From Chondrus crispus (taxonomy: Eukaryota; Rhodophyta; Florideophyceae; Gigartinales; Gigartinaceae), in the NCBI RefSeq assembly GCF_000350225.1, contig NW_005178889.1, forward strand, positions 195,346-259,345: 64,000 nucleotides of DNA, read 5' to 3'. Shown piece by piece: positions 1-11,125 of the stretch. Numbering within the stretch: position 1 is the stretch's first letter; every line of letters starts with the position of its first letter. The notes below the pieces were generated by a model. That model did no database searches. It had not been told where the DNA came from and worked only from the letters and a program-made list of their open reading frames with translations. A program made the translations under genes and the position numbers.

Positions 1-2
1 GG

Positions 3-242
3 GAAGAAAGTAACCCAGGACGTGAGGAAGAAAATGAGAATGCCGAGTACGTGATAGAAAAGATCATCGATCACGGGTATCAAGATGAGGAATTAGTCCT
101 CAGGGTGAAATGGTATGGGTATGAGACGAAGGACGCGACGTGGGAACCAGTCGCGCAATTACCGCGCAGCGCCGTGGTGAGATATTTCCGAAGGAAGAAG
201 TTATCCTTGCCGCCGCAAGTCGGACGCGCCCAAGCAGGGTAA
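3..242 (+). CDS. Element A: C-terminal end of Ty3/gypsy polyprotein with chromodomain (partial)
   Basis: The open frame runs in from before the window, so the start is not visible, and it stops at 240-242. It encodes an acidic Glu/Asn-rich linker and then a chromodomain: the hydrophobic start of the fold (YVIEKIID), the central strand with the aromatic-cage-like WYGYE, and DATWEP. A basic tail (YFRRKKLSLPPQ) follows. In chromoviruses this domain sits at the end of integrase and tethers the integration complex to modified chromatin. The same tail occurs, diverged, at 40524-40754 in element L, so A and L belong to one family. Assignment to a chromovirus is secure. What lies upstream cannot be seen. 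Confidence 0.85.
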   Translation, partial: EESNPGREEENENAEYVIEKIIDHGYQDEELVLRVKWYGYETKDATWEPVAQLPRSAVVRYFRRKKLSLPPQVGRAQAG

Positions 243-3200
243 CACCCGTTGGGATGTCGTCAAGTTGGAATTGGTACTTTGAGAGGCGGCGCGAAAACAG
301 GGAAGAGTGGTGCTCACAAGAGTCTGGAAACGCGAGAAGATGGAGAGAGCGGAATTGCAAAGGGGGATAGTCAGAGTGAGGCGTGCCAGAAAAGCAAAGG
401 GCGGAGTCCAGTTAAAGGATGGAGCGGATACGGGATTCGGGTTCAAAGCGTTAGAGAGATAGGGGATTCCCTGAGGAGGCACGGAGTCTACAGGATCACC
501 CCCACGCGTCATCAACGGACAGAGAAGGAATGACTTTTGAATCAGCGGTCCGCACCAGTGAAGCGTAATTTAATTCAAAAACATGGATGGGCCGCCGGTG
601 GGCTGTCAAACGATCGGTATAAGTCGTAGACGGAGCTCCAGCCAGTCTCCGAAAAACTAACTATAATTCAGGGAATTGCCCGCACTTGTACGAAATGTTG
701 TTGGCAATTTTCACACCGACTGCATACACACTCAAGACTTGCCACAGGCGAGGCCACGACCGATCGCACCCAAGGGCACTTTCCCGGTTCACTTGCAGCG
801 CCTACAGTCCGCTGGATGAGCGACAAAATGATTCCACAATGACCATGACCGCCCTGACACGCCGACACTACGGGCAACTGCAATGCCACGTACAAGGGCT
901 GAGGACATCCGTCCCCTTTCTAAGTCGATCGAAGAATGCACAAGACTCCTGTCGATGGCAACACAGGGTCACGAGCTCGCATGTTACGTGTCATATCTAT
1001 CCACCGACTTCGTCATAGAGGGGGACACTAATGTGTTATCACGGGGTCACGGAGAGGTTTCGTCGCGCCCACACTTGACCTGCGCCACGAACTACCTACT
1101 TACCCGCCTGCCACCAAAACCTTTTCCTTTCTTTTGTTTTTGATATTGTTTGTGTATTTATTTTTGTTTTGTGACGTACAGAACGCGAACCGCGCGTCGC
1201 GAACGACGACGAACAAGATTTCGACGTCAGTCCATCAAGGTCCCCAGACCAAGTCAGAGCGGCGACCCGACGATCGCCATCGAAGAACCATGCGGTGTGC
1301 ACACCGAGAAGGAGAACGAGTTCTTTTGCTTTGTTTCTCGTCACACAAAGGCGTGACGCCACGATGTTTCGTCTTTCTACCATGAGGGCCCCACTGTACA
1401 CGCGAACGGAGAGGAGCCCGAGGGACCGAAGTTAACTCGGCAACCAAAGATCGCGCTCGTCATGAGAATCTACTCCCACGAAACTGCCTAGCCGCCAGCT
1501 ACCCTGTTTTACTACCAACGGCATTCCTAACAGCAGCTAGAGCTGTCAAGCTCAGAAAGAGAGCGAAATTGGGGATTTGCCAGCGGAAGGGAGACTAGAA
1601 CGACTGGAGGTTTGGAGGCAAAACTTGCTGTGTAAGAGATCGAGGGAGGTAATCCCGAATGACGATGTCCAAGTGACTGTCACTGCACACCTGGGGAGGT
1701 ACCCCAGTACGACGAAGATCGATTCAGTACTTTTTGATGACCTACCCTTACCCCGCGACTATTCACGTGCGCCGACTTCCGTGTTCACGTCCGCGGAGCA
1801 CAGGAGGAAAAGAACAACAAAAGAGAGATGGGAAACGAATTGTGATATTTTTATCATCACTCGATGAGCCTTTTGCTGACGACCCGGCTGATTCCTGTAA
1901 CGACGACAGACGTCTAGTTCACATTTTCGTTCACACCCCGAGTGAATTATCATGCTGCTCCCCTCCTTACCTTTTCCTAACTTGCTACCTTTTTACTTTT
2001 CCGTCCTTTCTGGGGACAAGAGGAGGACCATGGAAGAATCGAGAAAGTCGGATCGCTCCTGTGCCCTACTAAGCATCCGCGCATGACACATCTCGAGACA
2101 CAAGCAAAGAGAGGGTAACATAGAGCCGAGGGAAGAACTAAGGGAATGGCACCGACTACTCCCATACTGTTTCAGGTCTTGCAAAGCACTGTACCCATCA
2201 CCGCACTCGCTCGCGTCGACTTAAAATTATTTCCTTTTTTTGACGGGACTATGCTACTGAGTCGAAGTCAAGGGAACATTCGGAAGAGAAATTTTATTGG
2301 TGCCCTCTAAGGACTCAAGGTTACGCCAGCTAAATGTACAACGGCCTACGTTGTTTCTCTCTTTCCAGAGTTATACCGTGTGTGGGGCTGTCAGTGCCGG
2401 CCGGGACGAAAGTGAGAAGGAATGTGTGAAGGAACCACTTGCGCTCGACACTATGAGACCGTCGGAGGAGATGAAGGGTGAAGTGGACATTTTACCTTGG
2501 AGGAACTATACAGTGCACCCCAAAATTTTGTTGTCGTCTGCTCTCAGCGAGCTTGACTGAGTGACCGCACGCGGCAATGATTCATTTTTATTTTCGTTGT
2601 GAAATCCCGAACTCACCGGCGTCTTTCGGAAGTCAACAATAATGAGCTTCGCAAACGAAGTGCCGAGGCCGTGTGGCGTCGTCACAATGACAAGGAGCCA
2701 GGTGAGAATGAGTTGAGAAAGGATGAGAAAAAGAGAAGGACAAGAGAAGGGAATGGATATGAGGAGATGCGACCGCGGCGACGGGGCGTATGAGCAAAGA
2801 GGAGGAAAAAAGTGGACGAAGAGGAGGCCACCGCCCAGGGGAAGAGGCCAGAGCCGCGTTGCTTTGGGAAGAGGATTCGTCTTCGATGGAGGGTTACGTC
2901 GCAGCTAGAGAAATAGCTGCGAGATAAAGAGGGGGAATTCGGGGATGCAAATCGGGAAAAGAGAAGGAAGTTGGCAGAAAAGAAGGAAGGAGTGCCGAGC
3001 TGGGAGAGGATAGCGAGGATCACGCTTCACGACTTGCAGTTAAAATTCGTGCACGCGGGAGGCGTCCGGGCTGAGAACGACGAAGGGGATCAAGTTTCGA
3101 TCGTGTTAGAAGACCTGTTGATTTTTTGTGTTGTTGCGTGACTACGGATCGAAAACTGGAGAGCAAAGGAGTGCGTTCGCCGCACTCTGCCTCTCGCCAT

Positions 3201-3798
3201 TGGCGATAAGGGTCGCCAGGGGCGAAGTACAGTACGCTCAAGAGTGGGAACGAAGAGACCCCTCTCCGCACAGCTCGACTAAGAAGGAAAAAGAGGCTGG
3301 GAATTTTCCTAAGCGTAGAGCTCACGCCAGAACCGTAACAAAAGGAAGCACATGTCGTCCAGATTTGGACCACGGGCTCAGGATCAATCAGGACACTTGT
3401 CCACGTGTAAACTTCGTGCACGCTACTTAAACCCGGCAAAGCTTATGCCTCGACGACGCAGCCGCAATACCTCGACAATGAGTTACTTCTCACAAGGGCT
3501 CCCCAAGGACAGTGTGGCGATGATGTCACAGAGAAAGAGAAGAGAGACAGTGGGAAGAGGAGGCAGGCGAGGGCAAGAAATACAAGAAGTGAAAATAATG
3601 CCATGACCCGACACCTGGCTCCGCAAGGTAAAGGAAAGAGGAAGCACTGAAGAGAAGGAAAGGCGGGAATAGAAACAGGAGCTCGACCGTAAAAGAGGAA
3701 GTAACCGAGGGCCGTTTTGTATGCAGCCTGCTCGACGATGGGAAAAGGGATGCTTATGAAGAGGGGGAATGCAAAGAGACGACAGATACGCAGAGGAT
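243..3798. other. 3' spacer of element A, no gene recognised
   Basis: About 3.5 kb between the chromodomain and the antisense ORF. The + strand is conspicuously purine-rich in its second half (about 2.6-3.8 kb) with many GGA/GAA runs, so long frames open on the opposite strand, but none has recognisable protein character. The matching interval in element L (36521-40523) is also gene-free and about 4 kb, so a long non-coding 3' spacer is a family trait, although I see no clear sequence similarity between the two spacers. Confidence 0.6.
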
Positions 3799-4722
3799 TC
3801 ACCTTTTATTAATCCTGAAGGGGAACGGAGGTAAAGATGGACATGAGAGGTCCGCCGCAGATGGCACATCAAGGGAGCGGAACACCGAAGGAAGCTGCTG
3901 GTATCGGTTGACGTAGTGTGACCGCGCGATCTCCCCCGCCTCGATCATTTCGTATGCCAGGAAGTATCCTGTGTCCGACCTCATTTTGCGCTCGTACCGA
4001 ACGGTGTGTTGGGAGAAGAAGAGGTTCCCGCGTTTCATGCGCCGGAAATTAACAGGGAGAATCGCACGCGTCCACGACATTGCGTCATTCGTCACTGTCA
4101 ACTGGTTATGCCATAAGCGGTTCGCTTCCCGTACGGGGTCACCCTGGGTCCAACTGAGGAGACTGTCAAGATAATGCCGTTCCCCCTCCGTGCGGAATCT
4201 CCACGTGTCGCAGCCGAAGGAAAGAGGAATAAGGGTGTCGGTCAAATGGAGGTCAAGCCGGGCGAGTACAGTGTCTATGAATCGCAGGGACAAGGTGCGA
4301 CGGCCGCGTGGAGAGGAGTGACGAAGGATGGAGGTAGGAATGGCAATGCGGGCGCGCAAGTCAAAAGTGCGAATGGCTTGTAGGGGTAGTTGACCGGGTA
4401 ACATGCCAGCGCCGTCTGCAAGAATATGTTCGATGGCAGCAACATCGCGGACGCCCACAGGGGAGAACCACTGGGAAGAGGCAAATAGGGAAGGATGTTC
4501 ACGCATGGATTTGTCTTGTAGCTCATCGAGCGAGGGGTATCGACGGGCTACCCAAGAAGAATGATAGCCCGGATGGAAGGCCGGTTCGGTAGGGTTGGTA
4601 ACAGGAGGTAGACGGGGTATCGAAGGAAGACCCCGGGGCACTTCGGGCTTGCGAAGAAAGCCCACACCCGGACGCTTACGGGTGACACTATCGTCCGAGT
4701 GCTCTGACGGAGAAGGAAGCAT
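3799..4722 (-). CDS. Antisense ORF of element A (copy 1), unknown function
   Basis: A 307-residue frame opposite to the direction of A's pol, starting 125 bp from the 3' LTR. It is clearly homologous to the frames at 21321-22562 (-) and 34568-36520 (+). All three share a start of the type M-(L/F)-P-S, a GVGF block, a proline-rich LPSIPRxP segment, the motif ADGAGMLPG, FGCDTW, and a basic RYERKMRSDTGYFLAYEM-like block. I recognise no known family. It is not an envelope protein as far as I can see: there is no signal peptide and no membrane segment. This copy loses similarity to the others after the RYQQLPS motif and ends about 20 residues later, so it is probably C-terminally truncated. Conservation as protein in three copies argues that it is or was expressed. 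Confidence 0.75.
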   Translation of the reverse strand: MLPSPSEHSDDSVTRKRPGVGFLRKPEVPRGLPSIPRLPPVTNPTEPAFHPGYHSSWVARRYPSLDELQDKSMREHPSLFASSQWFSPVGVRDVAAIEHILADGAGMLPGQLPLQAIRTFDLRARIAIPTSILRHSSPRGRRTLSLRFIDTVLARLDLHLTDTLIPLSFGCDTWRFRTEGERHYLDSLLSWTQGDPVREANRLWHNQLTVTNDAMSWTRAILPVNFRRMKRGNLFFSQHTVRYERKMRSDTGYFLAYEMIEAGEIARSHYVNRYQQLPSVFRSLDVPSAADLSCPSLPPFPFRINKR

Positions 4723-4835
4723 GGTATTTTCGTCTTACCCTTGTAAGAACGCCGCGCAAAGTGATTGATGACTGGGAAACACGGTAAGGAACGGCAGGAG
4801 ATTATACGATGGCTTGGCGCTGTACAAGGGCGCTC

Positions 4836-4847
4836 AGGAGGGGGATA
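4836..4847 (+). other. Polypurine tract of element A
   Basis: AGGAGGGGGATA directly precedes the TG of the LTR. This is where plus-strand DNA synthesis is primed in LTR elements, and it fixes A's transcription direction as +, so the adjacent ORF at 3799-4722 is antisense. Closely similar tracts precede the LTR at 12002, 22673 and (reverse strand) 34444. Confidence 0.75.
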
Positions 4848-5896
4848 TGTAATGCAATAATGCGCTCTACAGGGGGGTGAAAAGGAAGGAAAATATTTGG
4901 ATTTGGATATGAAAAGTAGTCCGGGTTGGGGGGGACACACGTGTGAATAATTGCACAGTTTTAATTTTTTATTATTTTATTTAGTTAATTAGTTGGCATT
5001 AATTTTGCTGACACTAGATTAGATCTAGGATCTAGCGCCGCGAGCTACTGTAGAGGCTCTGGCGGGGCGATATATACCTTAGCCCTCTGACCACCAAGTC
5101 AGTAAAGGTAACCCGAGTTGCCAGAGTTGAATATCGCCTTGGTCGAAGTCCGTCTTTCCCAAGACGCTCCCTTTTACCACAGATCACGTTATCCTTTGCG
5201 CTCGGGGGTTCCCTTTTCTTTTCCCTTATTTCACCTATCCCTTTCTATTTCTATCTCTATTTCTATTCCCCTATCTTGTGTTGGTGCCATCGGCTTTGGT
5301 TGCGACCGGACCGGTGTAGGTGTCTTTGCCATCGGGCGACACGTGGGTGTAGCGCTGCTACTTGTTTACGACCACCGACGGAGGCTGTTGCAACGACGTT
5401 TCCCTCGAAGGTCCTGTTGTGTATACAGGACAGTGTTGGTTCCATCGGATACAGGTTGCGACCGTTCCGGTGTCGGTACTTTGCCATCGGGCAGTACGGA
5501 GGTGTAGCGCTGCTACGTGTTTGCTAATTCCCGACGGGCTGCGTTGCGACGCCCCCGTCGAAGACCTTATCAAGGGTATAAGGTGTAACAGGCGCTTCGC
5601 GAGCATTGGATTTACGACCCATCGGGCCCGGCTTCCTAATTACCGCCCCGAACTAGCCGAACAACTGCCTGTACAAGACTCTACCACCAGTCGTCCCGGG
5701 GCGGGCCTCTTCCTTTTGCCCCCCCCTGTCAGGGACTTGAGCTACTGTGGGCCGCAAACCCACTTAAAGGGAAAGGGAGAATCGGACACTCCGTAGGGCT
5801 GTGCCGTCGGCAACTCTTGTTGGTTGTTGTTTGTTGGTTGTGTTGTCGCTGGACCGTTGGACCCTGGTTCCGGCCTGACAGGCACATTGCACTACA
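4848..5896 (+). mobile_element. 3' LTR of element A (A/L family, 1049 bp)
   Basis: Begins TGTAATGCAAT and ends ATTGCACTACA, so it has the TG...CA ends of an LTR and an 11-bp terminal inverted repeat with one mismatch. Four other copies of this LTR lie in the window: 22673-23722 (+), 28361-29379 (-), 33401-34444 (-) and 47400-48448 (-). Inside it are a CACACGTGTG palindrome (4936-4945), a TATA box, a long pyrimidine-rich stretch, and a roughly 160-bp internal direct duplication carrying the hairpin GTAGC-GCT-GCTAC twice. Small ORFs across it are not conserved as genes. Confidence 0.9.
5070..5076 (+). promoter_or_regulatory. LTR TATA box
   Basis: ATATATA about 220 bp into the LTR, followed by a block (CTTAGCCCTCTGACC) kept in every copy. 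It would place the transcription start near 5095-5105, giving a short U3 and a long R-U5 of about 0.8 kb. The equivalent TATATA is at 29182-29187, 34219-34224 and 48222-48227 on the minus strand. At 22895 the copy reads CATATAA. Confidence 0.5.
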
Positions 5897-6265
5897 CTGG
5901 CAGTCCCGATGGCTGACAGCGTTACAGTGTGGGACGGCCCGCACCGGATGCTGCAGCACTACAGTATAGTACGTACCGTACTGTAGTATGATATGCCGTA
6001 CTTGTATATTAAATACTTGGGCAGACCAACGGCGGGGGAGGGACAAGCAGGAGCTTGTCCAGAACCTACGCCTTTGGTCAAGCTCACCCCGCTTATTCAG
6101 GAACGGGTTCCCACTAGTTCGTATCTAGTTAGGAACCGAGCGAGCAGGGGACGCGCAACAGACGACGCGCGAACATACGAGCGAGCCTAGATCTGCATCT
6201 GCCTGTCAGCGCTGGTACGCCACCCAGCGCTGCTCCGGTGCGCAGAGCTGTAGATCAGCTGGCGC
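5897..6265. other. Junction between elements A and B, no gene
   Basis: No convincing frame. The stretch is GC-rich and includes an imperfect 28-bp palindrome at 5959-5986, whose outer arms are CTACAGTA and the matching TACTGTAG. B's recognisable RT sequence only begins near 6420, so part of this interval may be unrelated filler at B's 5' truncation point. Confidence 0.4.
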
Positions 6266-6269
6266 GTGC

Positions 6270-7076
6270 GTGCGTCGCCGTCGGACTCCGCTCCACCACC
6301 ACGCTACTCGGGCCCGCTTACCAGTTTCGTTAGCTTGGGTTGCTTCCTTCCTTCTCCCATCAGGGTCCGTCGAACTATTAGCAACACCCCCTCGCTGTTG
6401 GGGTGTTTATGCTACAACGCCGGTACTTATCAATTTATACAAACTGCCGTTCGGGTTGATGAACGCTCCCGCCACATTCCAACAGATGTTGGACATTCTC
6501 CTCTCCGGCTACCGATGGAAGAGCTGCCTCATCTACATCGATGTCATTATCACATTCTCGAAGGATTATGAGACTCATCTGAAGGTAATTCTCTCTGCCT
6601 CACAACAAGAGGGGTTGTCATTGAAACTCAGCAAGTGCATATTATCTCAGGCCTCCGTAGAGAACCTGGGTCACATCATTAGAGCCGGGGAACTTCATGT
6701 CCACCCGAATAATATCTCGGTGTTGGACGAGGCCAAGCCGCCACGAACCCAGACGGAGCTTTGCTCGTTTCTGGGTATTTGTAACGTGTACCCACGTTCC
6801 GTCGATCACTTCGCCAAGATTTCGGCGCCGTTGACGTCCATGCTGAAGAAAGAGGAGCCTGATTTGCTCCCCGAACTGAACGAAGAACGCAGGTCTGCCT
6901 TCGAAACTTTGGAGACGTTCCTGAAATCCGCACCGGTCCTGCGATTTCCGCGACGGGTGTTACCGTACTCCCTCGATACAGATACCTCTGATGCCCAACT
7001 CGGTTGCACGTTGTTGCAACAACATGAGGACGGTAACAAATACCCCGTAGGGTTCTGGTCTCGAACGATCTCGTAG
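6270..7076 (+). pseudogene. Element B: truncated reverse transcriptase and start of RNase H
   Basis: From about 6430 the frame reads as the second half of a Ty3/gypsy RT: the PFGLMNAPATFQQ motif, then the catalytic region, then the LGH and SFLGICNVYPR thumb/connection motifs, then the RNase H start SLDTDTSDAQLG. The catalytic YxDD box reads YIDV: the second aspartate codon is GTC (6543-6545), so the enzyme would be dead. The N-terminal half of RT, the protease and gag are missing. The frame ends at a TAG at 7074-7076, inside RNase H, and coding similarity continues beyond it. It is closest in layout to element L's pol. Confidence 0.85.
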
Positions 7077-7571
7077 GCGGAACGAAGTTACTCTTCAACG
7101 GAGAAAGAATGTTTACCCATCGTATGGGCCATTCAGACGCTGCGTCCTTTCTTGGACCGCGAGCGATTCACGCTTAACACCGATCATCCTTCCCTTCGCT
7201 GGTTCATGAATCTCGCCGACTCAAGTGGGCGTTTAGCACGGTGAGGTTTATGCCTGGCCGAGTTTGACCGCGACGTTGCGTACGTGAAGGGTATCAAGAA
7301 TTGTCTTGCTAAAGCCCTTTTTCGAATACCGTCTGCAGGAGGCATGACGGTCCCCCATCGACGAAGAAATTCCGTGTTTCTTCGTCTTAGAGTTTCGCGA
7401 GGACAAGCCGGAAGTTGAATACGAAGAGTGGGACGAAGAAATCCAAACCAGATGCTTCGCCCTTGACCCCCGGCTTCCAAAGCCGCAATTACGTACGATG
7501 AAATAGTACGCGCTCAAAACTCCGGCCTCTTTTGCAAAGAGATCGCTTCCCATCTTGAGAAGAGGGAGGGA
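7077..7571 (+). pseudogene. Element B: rest of RNase H and linker, degenerate
   Basis: In the same frame as the RT the reading continues past the stop with AERSYSSTEKECL (normally YS.xEKECLA) and NTDHPSLRWFMN, the classic RNase H core of gypsy elements. A TGA follows at about 7242, where TGG would be expected. Further frameshifts make the linker toward integrase unreadable as one ORF. This stretch is a remnant and encodes no product on its own. Confidence 0.75.
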
Positions 7572-8380
7572 GTGGCCCAAATTCGCCTTTCCCAGTTCTT
7601 CATGAACAACGAGGGGGAACTTTGTCGGATAGTGGATCCTGATGATGTTGAGAAAATCCTCATACCAACCACTCTGCAGGACATCCCGGAGGAAGGCGTT
7701 TGTTCCATACATTCCGAAACGGTACTACTGGCCCAGTATGTCCATGGACGCATACGCATCAGTCAGAGGGTGCTCTGACTGTGCGAAAGCTCGCATTAAA
7801 TTGCGCAAACACAACGCAAAGTTGAAAACGATTCCTCCGATGGGATCCCTGGAGTTTATGGCCATTGACATGTTGAGCGAACTTCTCAGAACGCCAAGAG
7901 GCAGTCGATACCTCTTGGTAATATCGGATCGTTACTCAAAGGTAACCCGAACGGTGCCGCTTAAGAAGATTTCCGCCGAGACAGTTGCTCAGGCATTTGT
8001 CTCACGCTGGGTCCTCGTATACGGAGCCCCAGTGAACCTACTCTCCGACAATGGGAGTCAATTCACATCAAGGTGATTCGTTGCAGTATGCAAAATTCTG
8101 CGGGTCGAAAGCGTGTTCACCGCAGCTTATCACTGTCAAGCTAATTGACAAGTGGAGAGGTTCAACCGCACCCTGGTTTCCTCCCCCTGGCACTATCTAG
8201 CCGACAATCAACGAGACTGGGACCAGTTACGGACGCGCTTACCTACGGTTACAACTGTACCGTGAATCGCGTGATCAGCGTGACGTCGTGTTATTCCGAA
8301 CGCCGTCCTTCCTCTCCCTCCAACAGACCTCTACGTTGGAACCAGATGTCTTGCGGACGCAGTATAATCTCCATTTCTTA
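7572..8380 (+). pseudogene. Element B: integrase remnant
   Basis: Fragments of a gypsy integrase in shifting frames. The zinc-binding and linker part is at 7642-7850 (CSDCAKARIKLR). The catalytic core follows, with the first Asp in MAIDMLSEL (about 7860) and the second Asp in LLSDNGSQF (about 8045). A TGA at 8074-8076 interrupts it, and the third catalytic residue is visible as QVERFNRTL (about 8146) in another frame. The spacing is that of a D,D,E core, but at least two stops and a frameshift separate the pieces, so it cannot be functional. Confidence 0.8.
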
Positions 8381-8464
8381 ACGTGGTTGCGCGGGCTTAT
8401 GTAGACAGTCCGTAACACAATACTCGCCGGACAGGACTGCTATTGACGCGTTTTCAATAAGAGA

Positions 8465-8848
8465 TTGCGAATTCCGACACCACAGTATTCTGTAGGTGAT
8501 CAAGTCCTCGTCGGGCGAGAGATATCCCTTCTTGTAGATGAGAAGATGGATAAGGACCGGGTCAATACCAATTTGGCACCCCGGATGGAAGGCCCGATCC
8601 AGATAGTGGCCCTCGACGAACATACGGCCAATCCCAGGACGACAGTACTGATGGATCGCCTCTCGAGAGACCGCGTTGTTAAAGACCCCTCTCTACGGAC
8701 TGAGCTCATGACACTAACACACCTGGAGGTTGCTGTTCTTGTCGACGCCGACGCGGAACCCACGTCCCCTTCGACGACTGAAGGCGATGCCTCTACCGCT
8801 TTCACCTTCGGGGTAACCACCCAACCGAGAAAGGACGACCTCGACTAA
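8465..8848 (+). pseudogene. Element B: integrase C-terminal region
   Basis: A 127-residue open stretch beginning with a VGDQVLVGREI motif, which matches the GPY/F-like C-terminal region of chromovirus integrases (normally VGDxVxL), followed by VNTNLAPRMEGPIQIVAL and a Thr/Ser-rich linker. Its position between the catalytic core and the chromodomain supports the call. It has no start of its own and is part of the broken polyprotein. Confidence 0.65.
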
Positions 8849-9293
8849 AGCGGCCCGAGAACATCTCCTCCAGGATCGATGGAAACGAAGGATCGTGACA
8901 GTACTCGCTCCAAAAGCGAGACGAAGAACCCGACTGATCGCACGGAAGTAACGAGACTCTTTCCGTCGAAGCCCATTACCCGAAACGCGGGGGGTTCTCC
9001 CAGAATCGGACTAATGGACGCTCTCCGCGGCGACTTGGATGCACGGCCCATATCCCAATTGAATCCTAGATCTGCCACTGTAGGCGAGGAACCTGTGCCG
9101 AAGGGTAACCCCCCTTTCAACACTACCATGGCGGTCTGAGTCGCCGCCCCTCGGCGAGTCCCAGCTCCCCCTCGCGCAGCAGTGCGAATCTCGAAAAAGT
9201 ACAGAACGGACGAGAGTATCCTCCCCGTCCCCGCCTCGTCCTCGAGACTCGCGTACCGTTAAGAGTAGTACCTTAGCTACCCAGCTACTTGAC

Positions 9294-9716
9294 ATGGGGA
9301 GAAGTACCTCTGGGAAAAATCAAAGGAAAATCTCTCCGCCCGAGCACGCTGTACCGGCGGTGACCACAGACCCCACTCGCTACTCCAATGGGACGCCACT
9401 GGGTACAGAAGAGATCACCAGGGACCAGGTCGCGAAACTGGCGTCTATGTGTACCTTTGGTCAACCTGTCCTCATTGCGCTGACACACAGTCTTCACCCG
9501 TCAGTCGCGCTGGATACCTCCACTCAACTCAGTACCACCACGCTCATGGAGGCGACGATACGGCCCCCTTCTGCCAAGGAAGCCACCAACACTTATGTGG
9601 TGGAGGCCCTTACCGGGCATAGGCCGGGACCTGACGGAATACCTCTCTTCCGATTCCGTTGGTACGGTTACGCCGCCGATGATGACACCTGGGAATCAGC
9701 AAATCAGGTCTAATAT
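9294..9716 (+). pseudogene. Element B: chromodomain at polyprotein end
   Basis: The last third of this frame is a chromodomain: TYVVEALTGHRPG, then LFRFRWYGYAADDDTWESANQV, with the WYGY and DTWE signatures also found at 51-242 and 40524-40754. The stop is at 9711-9713. The stretch before it (8849-9560) is low-complexity linker with no recognisable domain. Together with 6270-8848 this gives the normal chromovirus order RT, RNase H, integrase, chromodomain. Confidence 0.8.
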
Positions 9717-11125
9717 ACTACTGTGGTGCGGTTCTGCTGGCGCAAGCGCCTTCCCGTACTAAACGTCTACTTATGGACCGCCCCAGGGAGCGTGGGGGTG
9801 GACACCTAACCCCCGTAACGATCCTGGAATTGCCGTGTCTCTCAGGTTTTGCTTGGCCGCCGACTCACCGACGGACCGCCCACGTATTCTACTTGGTGTA
9901 TCTCCGACTTTAAGGCCGCTTCTCGCCTGCCAAACCATCGAAGTGGTTTCCTCGCACCGGGACCCTTATTGCCTCTACACTCAGCCTGACGCTGGTTGTG
10001 CCAATACCCCTGGCACCATACCCCCGCGAAGGGTGAGCTCTCGCCGACGCCAACGGCTCGTCCGAGTCGCGTCAACGCCCCTCGGAAGGAACTTAGAGTC
10101 GGTCACATCCCCCCGGACCACTCTCTCACGGGCGAGACTTGGCGCGTCTCCGGGTGGCGTTCGACCTCAGAAGAACCACCTTGCCGCCCAAGAAACCCCC
10201 TTCGCGTGTCGGTTCCCTTTTAATCCGCGTCGCCACGCGAACGGTCGCTCGGCTCCCTTCCCGGTCGCCTCTTCACATGACGGACCGACGGGGGGATGCC
10301 CCCTCTCTCGAAATGACCTCTCTCGCCGACCACTGCCTTGAAGGGTTTTTGGGCCATCGACTCCGACGAATTGGGAGACCCTACCGACATTAAACGTCGT
10401 GTATAGCTCACCCAGGTAATCGCCTCAACACCTCCTAATCGGAGTATTTAATTCGCACGTCAGTTCGCGATGACTCTCTCATGTACTGGGTATAGCACAC
10501 ACCCTAAGTTTGAGAGACCCCCGACTTCAAAGTCGTAGGAGAGACCCCCGACTTCAAAGTCGTAGGCAACCCGCTTCGTCGCTCTCGCATATCACCCCGC
10601 GGTTGCGACGCAGGGGTTCTGGCCCGTCGTAACTGCGTTCACGCGCCAACCCCATTACCGCGCGCTTCACATCGGGCTTGACCCTGTCCGACCGATATGG
10701 ACCCTATTGACCGCCACGTAGATACGATACCCCTGCCACATGCGGGAAGAACCTCCGACCTGAAAGGCGAGGACGACGCTCGCCTCACCCCTCTGGACCA
10801 ACTGATGAGTGCTTTCCATCCGGTGACATCGGGGTCCCCGGCAGCAACCCCTCATGTCGCTACATGCCGTCACTGGCTTACCTTCCATGTCCACCACGTC
10901 CGTCCCGCCTGTCCGCAGCGTTACAGTCCGTCGCCGTTTCGCACAAGTAACCACCGTGCGCCCCCCTCTGCTACACCAGACGCCTATGCAAGGCGGTAAG
11001 TCCAAGAAGAGGGCCTCTTTTTAATGTCTATCGTAATACCTCTTCTCTGCGTCTACACACGCGCCAAGCGCCACCACGGGGTGATCCTTTACGAGGATGC
11101 ACACCCACCGCTATCTTGACTCCTC
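9717..11125. other. 3' spacer of element B, no gene
   Basis: About 1.4 kb without a convincing gene, in the same position as the longer spacers of A and L. The only structured feature is a perfect 27-bp tandem duplication at 10512-10565. Confidence 0.5.
10512..10565. repeat. 27-bp unit, two perfect tandem copies
   Basis: Units 10512-10538 and 10539-10565 are identical and begin GAGAGACCCCC. Each contains the small hairpin CGACTT-CA-AAGTCG. Confidence 0.9.

Noticed and set aside
4174..4383. Plus-strand frames opposite the antisense ORFs (also 22438-22677 and 34618-34860)
   Set aside because: Shadows of the conserved minus- or plus-strand protein. They do not keep their own residues between copies.
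3799..4722. Antisense ORF as an envelope gene
   Set aside because: It occupies the env position but is on the opposite strand and has no signal peptide or membrane segment.
5118..5796. Overlapping small frames across the A/L LTR (and equivalents at 22941-23809, 28379-29140, 33444-34176, 47354-47944)
   Set aside because: They recur because the LTR recurs. They are interrupted differently in each copy and have no domain or conserved start, so they are not genes.
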